Assembly: GCA_949372755.1 (NCBI GenBank)
Contig: CASIBO010000006.1
Location: 186,001-250,000, forward strand
Origin: UBA9926 sp018645765
GTDB taxonomy: Bacteria > Pseudomonadota > Gammaproteobacteria > Pseudomonadales > Azotimanducaceae
Reading direction: 5' to 3'
Length of the DNA: 64,000 bases
Part shown: positions 54,488-62,641 of the stretch, in pieces
Numbering within the stretch: the stretch's first letter is position 1
How the letters are laid out: every line of letters starts with the position of its first letter
The notes under the pieces: generated by a model
Databases searched by the model: none
What the model was told of the DNA's origin: nothing
Seen by the model: the letters and a program-made list of their open reading frames with translations, nothing else
Translations under genes and position numbers: made by a program

Positions 54488-55220
54488 GGCGTGTGGCCAA
54501 GAGCATGTAATTTACGCGCGTATCTTTTGAGACGCGGTAGGCGCGGGTGAACGGGTTGACCGATACCCCAGCCTGGTCGAAGGTCTGCAGCGCGTCTGCT
54601 GCCAGCAAGCGCTTTAATTCCGTGGGCGTTACGAATTTCCGCCACTGATGGGTGCCTTTCGGCAACCAGCCTAGGATGTACTCGGCGCCAAGGATGGCAA
54701 AAACAAACGATCTGATGTTTCGGTTCAGCGTTGCGACGATCTCGAGGCCGCCCGGGGCGACCGCCCGGTTGCAGGCGCTCATGAAGGCCTTAAGGTCCTC
54801 TACATGTTCGACAACTTCCATATTCAGCACAACATCGAAGCACCGGCCGGCTACGACCTCGATGCTGCCTTCAAGATACTCGATATCGAGCTTGCTTTGC
54901 TGAGCGTGCTGGCGGGCGATCAAAATGTTCCGAGCAGCGGGATCAACGCCTGTGACGGTTGCACCAAGCCCGGCCATGGCTTCTGACAATAGGCCCGCGC
55001 CGCACCCGATATCAAGAATCGTGATGCCCTCAAGCGAGCCAGCCCCGAAATGGGTTTGGATCGATTGCTGCACAAAAGGCGCCCGCAGATGATTGAGCTT
55101 GTGAAGTGGCCACATCGGGCCGCTTGCATCCCACCAGACGTCGGCCAATCCATTAAATTGGTCGAGCTCTTTCTGCACGGGGGCTAGGGGGTCATGATGA
55201 AGGGTGGCTGAATCTGTCAT
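54480..55220 (-). CDS. ubiG: Ubiquinone biosynthesis O-methyltransferase
   Basis: A 246-residue SAM-dependent methyltransferase performing both O-methylations of ubiquinone synthesis. Motif I is DIGCGAGLLSEAMAGLGA, starting at D70. The UbiG signature region WWDASGPMWPLHKLNHLR lies at 29-46. HQWRKFVTP and the membrane-binding region FVFAILGAEYILGW are present. Length is normal. It is first of the two-gene operon with coq7. Confidence 0.95.
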   Translation of the reverse strand: MTDSATLHHDPLAPVQKELDQFNGLADVWWDASGPMWPLHKLNHLRAPFVQQSIQTHFGAGSLEGITILDIGCGAGLLSEAMAGLGATVTGVDPAARNILIARQHAQQSKLDIEYLEGSIEVVAGRCFDVVLNMEVVEHVEDLKAFMSACNRAVAPGGLEIVATLNRNIRSFVFAILGAEYILGWLPKGTHQWRKFVTPTELKRLLAADALQTFDQAGVSVNPFTRAYRVSKDTRVNYMLLATRHA

Positions 55221-55618
55221 AACATTGGTACGTGATTGTCATCGCTTGGGTTTATTGTGGCACTCCATATTGGCTTAAGTTTGACTCAAAGTCTCGCAGG
55301 AGATCGGGTTCTGGCCGAGCCCTTGACGCGGTAAGGCAGGCCATGCAGACCGCTGGGGCAATCACCACGGTTTCGCGGTCATCAGATCCTGGGCGCGATA
55401 AACGGTTTTTACGACCTTAAATGAGGCGCCTGCCGGCAGGTCATAGACTTAATTATTCGGCCGGTCTAAGGTCAGCGCTGATGCGCAAAATTCCCCGACG
55501 CCGTGCCGCCAACATCCAGCCGAGCCTTTGATGCGAGAAGGCGTCAATATTAGAGCCCTCGAAACAGCCAATATTGTGGGTTAGGCTAGCTGGGACACCG
55601 CACGAATGTACAGGATCA
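55221..55618. other. Intergenic region between divergent ubiG and PhyH genes
   Basis: About 400 bp with no convincing reading frame. It contains a perfect 12-bp palindrome CCTGCCGGCAGG at 55429-55440. It must carry the divergent promoters, which are not clearly identifiable. Confidence 0.6.
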
Positions 55619-56866
55619 ATGCCCATGCTTTCCGTCCCCAATGAATTTGACCTAAGCCAGATCGCCTTAAAATCTGAAGCAAGCGCGCAAATGTATCGCG
55701 CAGAACTGGCGACAAAAGACCCAATGCGCGCCGTTCTGGCGGATAATCCAGAGATTTACTTTGTGCCGCCGAAGCGCCGCCAGGAGTGGGGCCAATGGGA
55801 ATATAAGGCGGGGGCTTATTACGACACGACCCGGGGTTCGTTGCATCCGCATTGGCAAGGCCAGGACCTGCCGCGACCGACGAAAGACATTGCTCGGTTG
55901 CGGTTGGACTTTCTTCGGTGGGGCTATTGCATGATCGAAGACGCTCTGTCTGAGACGCAAGTGTCGCGGGTTTTAAAAAGGGTGCTCGAGCAAGCTGAAG
56001 GCGAGCGCCTTGCCGGGATCGCCCAGAGAACCCCCAGCGGCCAAAATATCAATTGCTGTGTGAACAAAGGACACTGTTTTGAAGGTCTTATTGCGCAAGA
56101 CCCGGAAGCGACCCAAGGCGGCCCGCTGATTGAGCAGCTTGTCACTGAAGCCCTTGGGGCGAACTGGGTGTCGACTTCGTTGATCGCCTCAATTGCGTTA
56201 AAAGGTGGCGTACCGCAGGCGCTGCACCAAGATCAAGATATCGCCCTGGACTCAAGAAGCCCGCTCACCATTAATCTGCTGACGACCATTACGGCGGTCG
56301 ATGAGCGTAATGGCGGCACGCTCGTAATTCCCGGTAGCCACAGGGTGTTGTCCGAGGCGCTGCGAGCGCAAGTACCGGTCGGCAAGCTACCGCCTGCGAT
56401 TAACATCGATGCCCCAGCCGGTACAACGATTATCACCGACGGTCGGTTGCTGCATTCAACGGGTATTAATCATACGGATGCGCCGCGGGTGGTCATGCTC
56501 AACGGCATGCAACATCCGCTGATACGGCAGCAAGAAAACTGGATGTTGTCGGTCAGGCCCGAGGTGCTTGCCCGTGCCACCCCGAAGCTCCTGCAGCGCA
56601 TGGGGTATCAGGCGACGAATGCGGCGCAGACGAATGAAGGCCACGGCTTTGGTGCTCAAGGACTCGAAGGCGAGGCAGCCGGGGCGACCGTTGGCTTTCG
56701 GCTCGCCGCGGATCGAGGCGACTATCTGCGGGTGGGTGAACTCGGACCCGATTCATCAGAGGCTGCGCTTCAAGCGCCTTTTACCTTGCGAGAGGTGGTC
56801 GCCGCGGCGAGATCCGGTGGGCAAAGTGCGCCCGTGGGAATTGGGGGAATCAAAGCAAACCCCTAG
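55619..56866 (+). CDS. Phytanoyl-CoA dioxygenase (PhyH) family protein, large form
   Basis: A 415-residue Fe(II)/2-oxoglutarate oxygenase. Iron ligands are H203 and D205 (ALHQDQDI) and H279 (RLLHSTGINH), with R288 in DAPRVV following. VDERNGGTLVIPGSHRVL is the PhyH signature. It is about 150 residues longer than typical members. An N-terminal segment (EFDLSQIALKSEASAQ...) and a C-terminal tail rich in G and A are of unknown role. ATG 55619 follows AGGATC; a second ATG is two codons on. It stands alone. Confidence 0.88.
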   Translation: MPMLSVPNEFDLSQIALKSEASAQMYRAELATKDPMRAVLADNPEIYFVPPKRRQEWGQWEYKAGAYYDTTRGSLHPHWQGQDLPRPTKDIARLRLDFLRWGYCMIEDALSETQVSRVLKRVLEQAEGERLAGIAQRTPSGQNINCCVNKGHCFEGLIAQDPEATQGGPLIEQLVTEALGANWVSTSLIASIALKGGVPQALHQDQDIALDSRSPLTINLLTTITAVDERNGGTLVIPGSHRVLSEALRAQVPVGKLPPAINIDAPAGTTIITDGRLLHSTGINHTDAPRVVMLNGMQHPLIRQQENWMLSVRPEVLARATPKLLQRMGYQATNAAQTNEGHGFGAQGLEGEAAGATVGFRLAADRGDYLRVGELGPDSSEAALQAPFTLREVVAAARSGGQSAPVGIGGIKANP

Positions 56867-57012
56867 CTATTATCGCGGGGCGCTTTTTTTTAAACACTTT
56901 AGGCCCGAGCAGTTTAGGCGCTGTGAGCACGGTACTGGAACCGGCTTCGACTGCCCTCGGCTCTGCTTTAAACGAATGGTCTTAGGTTCCTGTAACGATT
57001 GAGTGGTGACTG

Positions 57013-58248
57013 ATGTCTTTACCAAATGATGACCTTTCGCCAGCGGCTGAAGCCTATGTTTGGGGGTTCCCGCTGGTCTCGGTGCACCGAACACGGTTAA
57101 TGCTGTGCTCTCGGGTAGATAGCGGCTCGATGAATCATATCGATGATTTAGCGACCCCGAAAGATCGAGGGATCGTTGTGCCAAACAACGACACACTCTA
57201 CTCGTCGGCCTGGTACGACCTCCGTCATGGTGATTTGATGATCCGGGTGCCGCCTATGGATCACGCACAGCGGTACTGGAATGTCATGATTCTAGATGGG
57301 TATACCCACGTGGCCTATGTCTGCCGTCGGCATCACGGCACCCAGGGCACCGAGGTGCGGGTCACGTTGGATCCGAGCCAGCCGCCGACGAATGATCACA
57401 GCACAGTCGTCACGATTGGCACCCCAACGGCCTGGGTGATCATACGGGTGCTCGTTGAATCGCCGGAGGATCTGGCTGCAGCGCGTCGCTTGCAGCGCAG
57501 TATTGAGGTGATAGCACCCAAGGCCCATCCGAGCGCCCGAACCGAGCGCGTCGGTCGCGCGACAGAGATTGCCCAATCTGGCGCCGCAGTGTTTGAAGAG
57601 TTACATCAGTACGTCAGGCTCGACCCGCCTGCCGCCTGGCACCCCAAGCTCTCAGCGGCGGCGCGCGCGATCATCGAGGATCCAACGTCGATCTCCATCG
57701 AGGACCGCGGTGCCGGGGTTGAAGAAGGCGAGCGCCGGTTACGAGGTCTCTCCGGTGCAGACACGGCGCGGCAGAACGGCTGGCGTACGGGTCGGCATGC
57801 AACAGGGTTCGAGGGCGATATTTTCAGGCGGGCGGCTGGTGCAAAATTTGGTTTGGGCGGGCATCAAGCCATTGAAAATCGCTCCTATATCGCAGAATGT
57901 GATGCGGCCGGAGGCGCGCTTAACGGGGATCAGCGACTTTGCTTAAAATTTGAGGGCGGTCAGTTCCCGCCGTGTCGCGGCTTTTGGTCTCTGACGGCCT
58001 ATGGCACCGATCTGTATTTGGTCGAGAATGAAATCGATCGGTGGTCGATGAGCGACCGAACCCCAGGTTTGGTGTACGCAGCCGACGGCAGCTTAACCAT
58101 CGAGATCAGTGCCGCGCGACCCGAGAGCCCTGCAAACTGGCTGCCGGCGCCGAGCGGCTCGTATCTTTTAGGCCTGAGGGTTTATGAAGGCAATGCGTCG
58201 GTCGTAACGTGCGATTGGTTTCCGCCGGCGCTTGATCCCCAGGGCTAA
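57013..58248 (+). CDS. DUF1254/DUF1214 domain protein
   Basis: A 411-residue protein. The N-terminal DUF1254 domain is recognised by AAEAYVWGFPLVSVHRTR, GIVVPNNDTLYSSAWYDLR and MDHAQRYWNVMILDGYTH. The C-terminal DUF1214 domain contains PPCRGFWSLTAYGTDLYLV and ENEIDRWSM. These proteins are widespread in marine and soil bacteria, often in lipid or xenobiotic clusters, without established biochemistry. No signal peptide is seen. It follows PhyH by 146 bp in the same direction. Confidence 0.88.
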   Translation: MSLPNDDLSPAAEAYVWGFPLVSVHRTRLMLCSRVDSGSMNHIDDLATPKDRGIVVPNNDTLYSSAWYDLRHGDLMIRVPPMDHAQRYWNVMILDGYTHVAYVCRRHHGTQGTEVRVTLDPSQPPTNDHSTVVTIGTPTAWVIIRVLVESPEDLAAARRLQRSIEVIAPKAHPSARTERVGRATEIAQSGAAVFEELHQYVRLDPPAAWHPKLSAAARAIIEDPTSISIEDRGAGVEEGERRLRGLSGADTARQNGWRTGRHATGFEGDIFRRAAGAKFGLGGHQAIENRSYIAECDAAGGALNGDQRLCLKFEGGQFPPCRGFWSLTAYGTDLYLVENEIDRWSMSDRTPGLVYAADGSLTIEISAARPESPANWLPAPSGSYLLGLRVYEGNASVVTCDWFPPALDPQG

Positions 58249-58387
58249 AGCGGGCCCGGTTGTGGGCGGTTTGGTGCTTGAAAGGGGCGCAAGGCTTTGG
58301 TCAGTCAGGCGTTGAAGCCGATAGGGGATGACCCGATGTGGGCAAGATAAGGTTTTGGCTCGGAGCGAAGTCGTTGAGGAGACTGTT

Positions 58388-59329
58388 TTGAATAAAAAAT
58401 TGTATGCGAGCCTTCGTGGCCCACTGGCCTTGGTGCTACTCGTTTTATATTCGTCCAGTGGATGGCCAGAATATACGCGAGATTATCTCGATCAGCACCC
58501 CATTGAGATTGTCGACGCCAATGGGGTTGAAATTGCCTATCGACGCATTGGCCCAATGGACGCCGAGACCGCGGTCTTGGTTATGGGACTCGGGGCCTCG
58601 CATACCGTGTGGGGTGATGCGTTTGTGCGCGGTGTCATCGCATCGGGGTTTCAAGTGTTGTTGATCGACAATCGTGACACTGGGGGATCAATTCGGTATG
58701 CCGAGACAGATAATCCTGTGCTGTGGTGGCAGTTGCTGAAATATCGCGTCGGCTTGCCGGTTTCGACAACCTATCGGTTAGAAGATATGGCGGATGACGT
58801 CGTGCGGGTGATGGATGCGGTTGGGGTTCAAAAGGGGCATCTGATCGGCGCCTCCATGGGGGGTATGATCGCGCAAGTGGTCGCGGCAAATTATCCGGGG
58901 CGAACCCAAACATTGGTGTCGATCATGTCATCCACCTGGGGTGACCATCTGCCAGAACCGGGTCGGGAGTCGGCGGCTGCCATTCGAGATATAGCCGACA
59001 ACAAGCAAGCGGTGCAGCAGCGCACCGAGTTTATGACCCGAATGGGGTTTCACAGCGAGGCCATTCCCAGGCAAGTGATGGCGATCTTGCGCGCGGGCGA
59101 TCGGTCTGAATCGGTATCGAGCATTAAGGCGCCAACCCTTGTCATCCATGGCCGAGATGACCGACTGTTGACCTTTGAGCATGGCGTGCACACCGCGGAG
59201 GTCATCCCGGGCTCTAAGCTGATTATTTATGATGGCATGGGCCACAATATCCCGGACGCGGTGCGTCCCGAGATGTTGCGTGAGATTGGCGTTTGGCTTA
59301 CCGCCAACCCAATCGGGTCGAACCGATAG
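58388..59329 (+). CDS. Alpha/beta hydrolase, exported or membrane-anchored
   Basis: A 313-residue hydrolase. The nucleophile elbow is GASMGG with S156. The acid D lies in HGRDDRL near 266 and the histidine in GMGHNIP near 292. The oxyanion strand is LVMGLGASHTVWG. A hydrophobic N-terminus (GPLALVLLVLYSSS) is a signal peptide or anchor. TTG 58388 is chosen because GAGGAG lies six bases upstream. The closest style is carboxylesterases and haloperoxidase-like hydrolases; the substrate is unknown. It follows the DUF1254 gene. Confidence 0.87.
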   Translation: MNKKLYASLRGPLALVLLVLYSSSGWPEYTRDYLDQHPIEIVDANGVEIAYRRIGPMDAETAVLVMGLGASHTVWGDAFVRGVIASGFQVLLIDNRDTGGSIRYAETDNPVLWWQLLKYRVGLPVSTTYRLEDMADDVVRVMDAVGVQKGHLIGASMGGMIAQVVAANYPGRTQTLVSIMSSTWGDHLPEPGRESAAAIRDIADNKQAVQQRTEFMTRMGFHSEAIPRQVMAILRAGDRSESVSSIKAPTLVIHGRDDRLLTFEHGVHTAEVIPGSKLIIYDGMGHNIPDAVRPEMLREIGVWLTANPIGSNR

Positions 59330-59714
59330 CGGGGTCGTCTCGGAAAGACGCTGCAAGCGTGTTCTGAGCGGTAAACCGGCGGTGTCGGTAAGGTCACACG
59401 TGACAAAAAGCAAAAAGCCGTATCAAGAACGGGCTTGCTGGGAACACTGCCTTGGCAGCAAAAAGTAGCCGATAGGTTGTGCCTTACCCGAAAGCAGGGT
59501 GCGGGTTGCGAACAAGTCGATGCCAAAAGGCGTTTTTTATGAGATGGTTAGGTGCGGCTGATCTGGGTCAAACGGGGCCGCTGTGTAAGAAGGTGCAGCG
59601 CGTCGTTTAGCGCTATGAGTCGATGTCAGTGAGGTTTGCGTTCGGGCGCGACCCTCAAATCAAGACAACGCGTGGTGCATTAATTTAGGGCAGTTCTCAA
59701 CGGGAGTCGCGTCA
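59330..59714. other. Intergenic region upstream of the Mo/Fe-S oxidoreductase
   Basis: 385 bp. No RNA gene, terminator or convincing frame. Only GGGAG just before 59715 is assignable, as the ribosome site of the next gene. Confidence 0.6.
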
Positions 59715-61919
59715 ATGAGTCAGGAAACCAAATACTCGGTGTGCACCATCTGTGATATCGGCTGTCAGCTTCGGTCTGAAGCCGAAGGGGGCAAGGTCAA
59801 GCGGGTCATCGCCCACGATAACCCGATGCTTGCGAGCAATATTTGTTTTAAGGGCGTTGCGGCGCCGAGTATCCACAATCACTCGGATCGGATTCGCACC
59901 CCATTGAAGCGCGTGGGCGCGCGGGGTGAGGACAAGTGGGAAGAAATTTCCTATGAGCAGGCCATGACGGAAATTGCCGAGCGGCTTAAGACCGTTGTTG
60001 ATGAATATGGCCCAGAAAGCTTTGCCGTTTCGACCTCCGGCTGGAATACCCAGACAACCCATGCAATGGATCGTCGGTTTATGAACCTATTGGGTTCGCC
60101 GAACTGGATCAGCGGCGTTTCCCTCTGCGCCGGCAACACGGCGGCGGTCAATAAGTTGACGTATGGTTGGTTCCCGATGGGGGATTTTGGGAATGCCAAT
60201 TGCATTGTCTTGTTTGGCCACAATCCTCGGAAGCATTCCTGGACGCCCATCTACAACCAATTGAACGCTGCCAGGAAACGGGGCGCAAAAATTATTGTTT
60301 TAGATCCGCGAGTGTCCGATCAAGCCGAACAAAGCGATCTGCATTTAAGGGTGCGGGCGGGTACCGATGCCGCCATGTGCCTCGGGTGGTTAAAAGTCAT
60401 TTTCGATGAGCAGCTCTATGATGAAGATTTTGTACGAGATTGGTGTGTTGGGTTTGAGGAACTCAAAGCGAGGGTAGATGAGTATCCCTTGGAGCGCGTC
60501 GAGGCCATCACCGGCGTTGATCGCGCGCTGATCGCCGAGGCGGCCAGGATGTATGCCACCGCCGACGGGGCCATTATTCCCTGGACACCCATCACCGATA
60601 TGCAAATATCCTCAACGTCCGCGATTCGATTGCACTCGATCTTGCGGGCTGTCACCGGCAATCTTGATATTGTGGGCGGGGAGACCCTCGGCGGTTTCAA
60701 TCAGAGTTACATCCCTGAGTCGGAATTGGCCCTGCATGAAGTGCTGCCAGACGGGCAGAAGGCGAAACAACTGGGGTTTGATGATCACCCGGCCTATACC
60801 TATCGGGTTGCAGAGATGCTCAAAGCGCAAACTGAAAAAGTTTGGGGCTATCCCTACGCCGATATTGTGATGGGCTGTCATATGGCAAACCCGTCGAACG
60901 TTTTTCGAGCCATGGCAACCAGTGATCCCTACCCGGTTAAGGCCTTTTTTGTGCTGGGTAACAATGCCCTTATGAGTTACCCAAACCAACATCAAATTTT
61001 AAAAGCGATGATGAATCAGGACCTAATCGTTGCGCATGAAATATTCATGACCCCCACTGCGATGTTGGCCGATTATGTGTTGCCGGGGGATGTCTTTACC
61101 GAACGCAATCATATTGCCGACAGTTGGAGCTGGACAACGCGGCTTTCATTGTCGCAAAAAGTTGTTGAACCGCCTGAGGGTGCCAGCAGCACCTTTGAAT
61201 TCTGGCGAGACTTGGCCAAGGCCTTCGGCTTTGGCGAGCACTTTCCGTGGGGCACGTTGGAAGCATTGCTGGATTATCGGTTGTCTCGGTCGGGTCGTAC
61301 CTTCACCGATTTTGAACAATCCGGTTATATGGAACTGCAGACCCCGGAATTTCGGAAGTATCGCAAAACCGGCTTTGCAACGCCCTCCGGCAAAGTGGAG
61401 TTATCCTCTTCGATTTTGGGTGACCTGGGTTTCGATCCATTACCATATTACCGCGAAGGGCCCGCATTATCGGAGGCGTACCCTTATGCTGTTTTCTCAG
61501 GGGTTCGGGAAGATCCGTTTTTCCAAACCGGGCAACGCAACATTGCTGAGTTGCGGCAGCGCTGCCCGCTTCCCAGTATTTTTATCCATCCTGCTGACGC
61601 CGAAAAAGAAGGACTCATCGACGGGGATTGGGTCAAGATACAGACAGCCTATGGTGAGGTGACAGCAAAACTCGCCGTTCAGGCCAGTATGAAGCAGGGC
61701 CATTTGCGCGTGCCCCATGGCTGGTGGTATCCGGAATTGCGCGGCAAAGTCGCGTTAGCGGGCGCGTTTCTCTCCAGTGATGCCGTCTTGTGTTCGGATG
61801 ATGATGAATTTTTGGACCATGAGCAGGGCATTCCGCATTTTAAGGGTTATCCCGGCCGAATTATAAAAACACACAAGCCGGCTGACTTTGAGTCCAGCCT
61901 GTATGCGGCAGATGCATGA
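59715..61919 (+). CDS. Molybdopterin [4Fe-4S] oxidoreductase, formate-dehydrogenase/DMSO-reductase superfamily
   Basis: A 734-residue enzyme. The N-terminal [4Fe-4S] site is C10, C13, C17 and C44. The protein ligand to molybdenum or tungsten is probably C138 (GVSLCAGNTAA). Later motifs are VLFGHNPRKHSWT, IIVLDPRVS, GNLDIVGGETLGG, and the C-terminal molydopterin-binding HPADAEKEGLIDGDWVKI. There is no Tat signal, so it is cytoplasmic. The class includes formate dehydrogenases, thiosulfate reductases and acetylene-hydratase-like enzymes. With no partner subunit nearby, its substrate is open. GGGAG precedes the ATG. Confidence 0.88.
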   Translation: MSQETKYSVCTICDIGCQLRSEAEGGKVKRVIAHDNPMLASNICFKGVAAPSIHNHSDRIRTPLKRVGARGEDKWEEISYEQAMTEIAERLKTVVDEYGPESFAVSTSGWNTQTTHAMDRRFMNLLGSPNWISGVSLCAGNTAAVNKLTYGWFPMGDFGNANCIVLFGHNPRKHSWTPIYNQLNAARKRGAKIIVLDPRVSDQAEQSDLHLRVRAGTDAAMCLGWLKVIFDEQLYDEDFVRDWCVGFEELKARVDEYPLERVEAITGVDRALIAEAARMYATADGAIIPWTPITDMQISSTSAIRLHSILRAVTGNLDIVGGETLGGFNQSYIPESELALHEVLPDGQKAKQLGFDDHPAYTYRVAEMLKAQTEKVWGYPYADIVMGCHMANPSNVFRAMATSDPYPVKAFFVLGNNALMSYPNQHQILKAMMNQDLIVAHEIFMTPTAMLADYVLPGDVFTERNHIADSWSWTTRLSLSQKVVEPPEGASSTFEFWRDLAKAFGFGEHFPWGTLEALLDYRLSRSGRTFTDFEQSGYMELQTPEFRKYRKTGFATPSGKVELSSSILGDLGFDPLPYYREGPALSEAYPYAVFSGVREDPFFQTGQRNIAELRQRCPLPSIFIHPADAEKEGLIDGDWVKIQTAYGEVTAKLAVQASMKQGHLRVPHGWWYPELRGKVALAGAFLSSDAVLCSDDDEFLDHEQGIPHFKGYPGRIIKTHKPADFESSLYAADA

Positions 61920-62161
61920 CCCAGCGAAGCGCAGTGCGGCATCGGCTACTAGAATTGAAGGCAAGCGTTATGGCGCGGGTCGCAAACAGGCTGTTCACGT
62001 CTAAACAGACGGGTCTTGACGGTCACATCAAGCGGCTGATGTTAAAGCAGCCGAGCAAGCGCGAGCGGGTAGATCCAACTAAGCCTGCTTGAGAAGGTTG
62101 GCTGTGCGGTGGAGCGGCTGCTGAGTCAGTCAAGCTTAAGGGTGCGCCGCTTGCGTAAAGG

Positions 62162-62190
62162 TTGACAACTTATCGGGCGATCCGATACCG
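62162..62190 (+). promoter_or_regulatory. Candidate promoter with internal inverted repeat
   Basis: TTGACA (62162-62167), a 17-base spacer, then ATACCG as a weak -10. Inside the spacer lies TATCGG-N5-CCGATA (62171-62187), a possible repressor site. The following ATG at 62199 falls near the expected transcript start and has no ribosome site, so a leaderless mRNA is possible. The repeat does not match the usual Zur consensus. Confidence 0.35.
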
Positions 62191-62198
62191 TTCGCCCA

Positions 62199-62471
62199 AT
62201 GAGAAAGAACCTCCACAACCTTTTTGTCATTGCGGGCCTGATCCTGCTGTTGGCGAATGTCAGTGTTGTTGAAGCCGCGCACCTTCATGGTGATGCCGCG
62301 GGTCAAGAATGTCTGGTCTGTTCTCAAACTTCTGACACCAGTGCGGATGTCAGTTCCAATGCCTATCGCGCCGATCTGGCCAATACCTCAGTGGTCGCCA
62401 TTTGTGAGACCGACAACCCGGTTTCGCGTCGACCAGAGCAACCTCGTGCGAGAGCACCCCCTAGAATCTAG
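62199..62471 (+). CDS. Small secreted metal-handling-like protein (DUF2946-like)
   Basis: A 90-residue protein with a strong signal peptide (LFVIAGLILLLANVSVVEA) then A-H-L-H-G...Q-E-C-L-V-C. The histidine pair and CxxC resemble short DUF2946-type periplasmic proteins found beside copper or zinc uptake genes. The C-terminus is polar and disordered. It sits 170 bp upstream of the zinc-type TonB receptor in the same direction, supporting a metal role. No ribosome site is visible before the ATG. Confidence 0.65.
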   Translation: MRKNLHNLFVIAGLILLLANVSVVEAAHLHGDAAGQECLVCSQTSDTSADVSSNAYRADLANTSVVAICETDNPVSRRPEQPRARAPPRI

Positions 62472-62641
62472 TCTTTTTTGAGTTTGATGCGGCGCTTTGT
62501 TGATAGGCGCTTGGCATTGTTTGTTGTGTCTTTTAGATAAGAGAGCCCAACAACACAGCCCGCATCGAGCGATGTTTCAAAAGTGTTGCGCGACTGAACC
62601 AAACAGCCGCTCAGAGATTGGATTCAAAAAGGGAATTTCAA

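Noticed and set aside
55453..55641. Small minus-strand gene before PhyH
   Set aside because: No ribosome site, overlaps the PhyH start, and no recognisable fold.
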